From Ashinkailepas kermadecensis (taxonomy: Eukaryota > Arthropoda > Thecostraca > Neolepadidae): 64,000 nt of DNA. A program made the translations under genes and the position numbers. Numbering within the stretch: the first letter of the stretch is position 1; each line of letters begins with the position of its first letter. Of this stretch, positions 63,756-64,000 are shown piece after piece. The notes beneath the pieces were generated by a model. The model saw only the letters and a program-made list of their open reading frames with translations, was not told the origin of the DNA and made no database searches. The DNA lies in assembly GCA_034440615.1 (NCBI GenBank), contig JAOTOM010005139.1, positions 1,030,501 to 1,094,500 of the forward strand, written 5' to 3'.

Positions 63756-64000
63756 TTCTATACAGATGGATCAGGTGATGGAGAACTGGTGTGCGCTGCT
63801 GTGTCTGGATCAAATTGCAGATTTAAGAGCTACTGCCAGATTATGCAACAGTGTTTTAAGCAGAAATGTTTGCCATCAAATTCATGCTGGCACATAAAAA
63901 CCTCTGGAATTAAACAAGCAGATATCTGGAGCAACTCAAAATGTTACCTAGAAGTAGTGCAAAAACTGGATGATGCTACTCACTATGGAATGCATGACAT
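63756..64000 (+). pseudogene. RNase H-domain fragment of a retroelement (runs off edge)
   Basis: The frame from 63756 reads FYTDGSGDGELVCAAVSGSN, and about 50 codons later IWSNSKCYLEVVQKLDDATH, matching the first Asp block and the D-S-x-x-A/V block of RNase H. A second frame near 63865 encodes AEMFAIKFMLAHKN, the Glu block, so at least one frameshift is present. It is probably from an RNase H-bearing LINE on + whose RT would lie upstream but is not seen. Confidence 0.5.

Overview
This is a eukaryotic nuclear window, most likely from an arthropod and plausibly a crustacean. The evidence is spliceosomal introns, tRNA-derived SINEs, APE-type non-LTR retrotransposons, scattered AACCT/TTAGG-like runs (the arthropod telomere motif) and the arthropod-like character of the CR1 and I-type LINEs. 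The species cannot be named from sequence alone. Almost all long open frames here are transposon proteins or tandem-repeat artefacts.

Two host genes are supported. (1) A complete eight-exon ATAD1/Thorase (Msp1 family) AAA+ ATPase gene lies on the + strand at 43234-55972. Its splice phases all agree and give a 371-residue protein with an N-terminal membrane segment, Walker A, Walker B, pore loop and arginine fingers. Its introns are made largely of satellite DNA. (2) A single 80-nt internal exon of adenosine kinase lies on the - strand at 621-700, with a good acceptor and donor. The rest of that gene is outside the window or not recognisable.

Layout. 1-1800: a hAT-like MITE copy, the adenosine kinase exon, a SINE and a 42-bp minisatellite. 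1800-9070: AT-rich DNA with a composite long-inverted-repeat element (4650-7765) that carries a 1.9-kb hAT-like insertion. 9099-18610: a + strand APE/RT LINE split in two by a nested - strand I-type LINE (10615-16948). 18677-33150: two copies of a duplicated segment. One copy was later broken up by stacked CR1 LINEs and by a DNA transposon that itself carries an LTR retroelement (25452-28630) with apparently identical LTRs. 33866-37400: two foldback elements, one inserted in a + strand CR1 fragment. 37430-43160: a 5.7-kb array of a 33-bp satellite ending just before ATAD1. 43234-55972: ATAD1. 56400-59820: a SINE, a G-rich repeat and unassigned DNA. 59825-62890: a nearly complete CR1 LINE. The right edge holds a fragment of an RNase H domain.

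The most unusual signals are in ATAD1. Five of its seven introns begin with tandem repeats whose first unit overlaps the 5' splice site. In intron 7 such a repeat has created two extra 30-nt, phase-symmetric potential mini-exons. Also notable are a 16-bp satellite that inverts into a large palindrome, a foldback family with 8-bp target duplications, a retroelement whose gag is fused in frame to integrase after loss of protease/RT, and CR1 copies stacked at each other's 3' terminal repeats.
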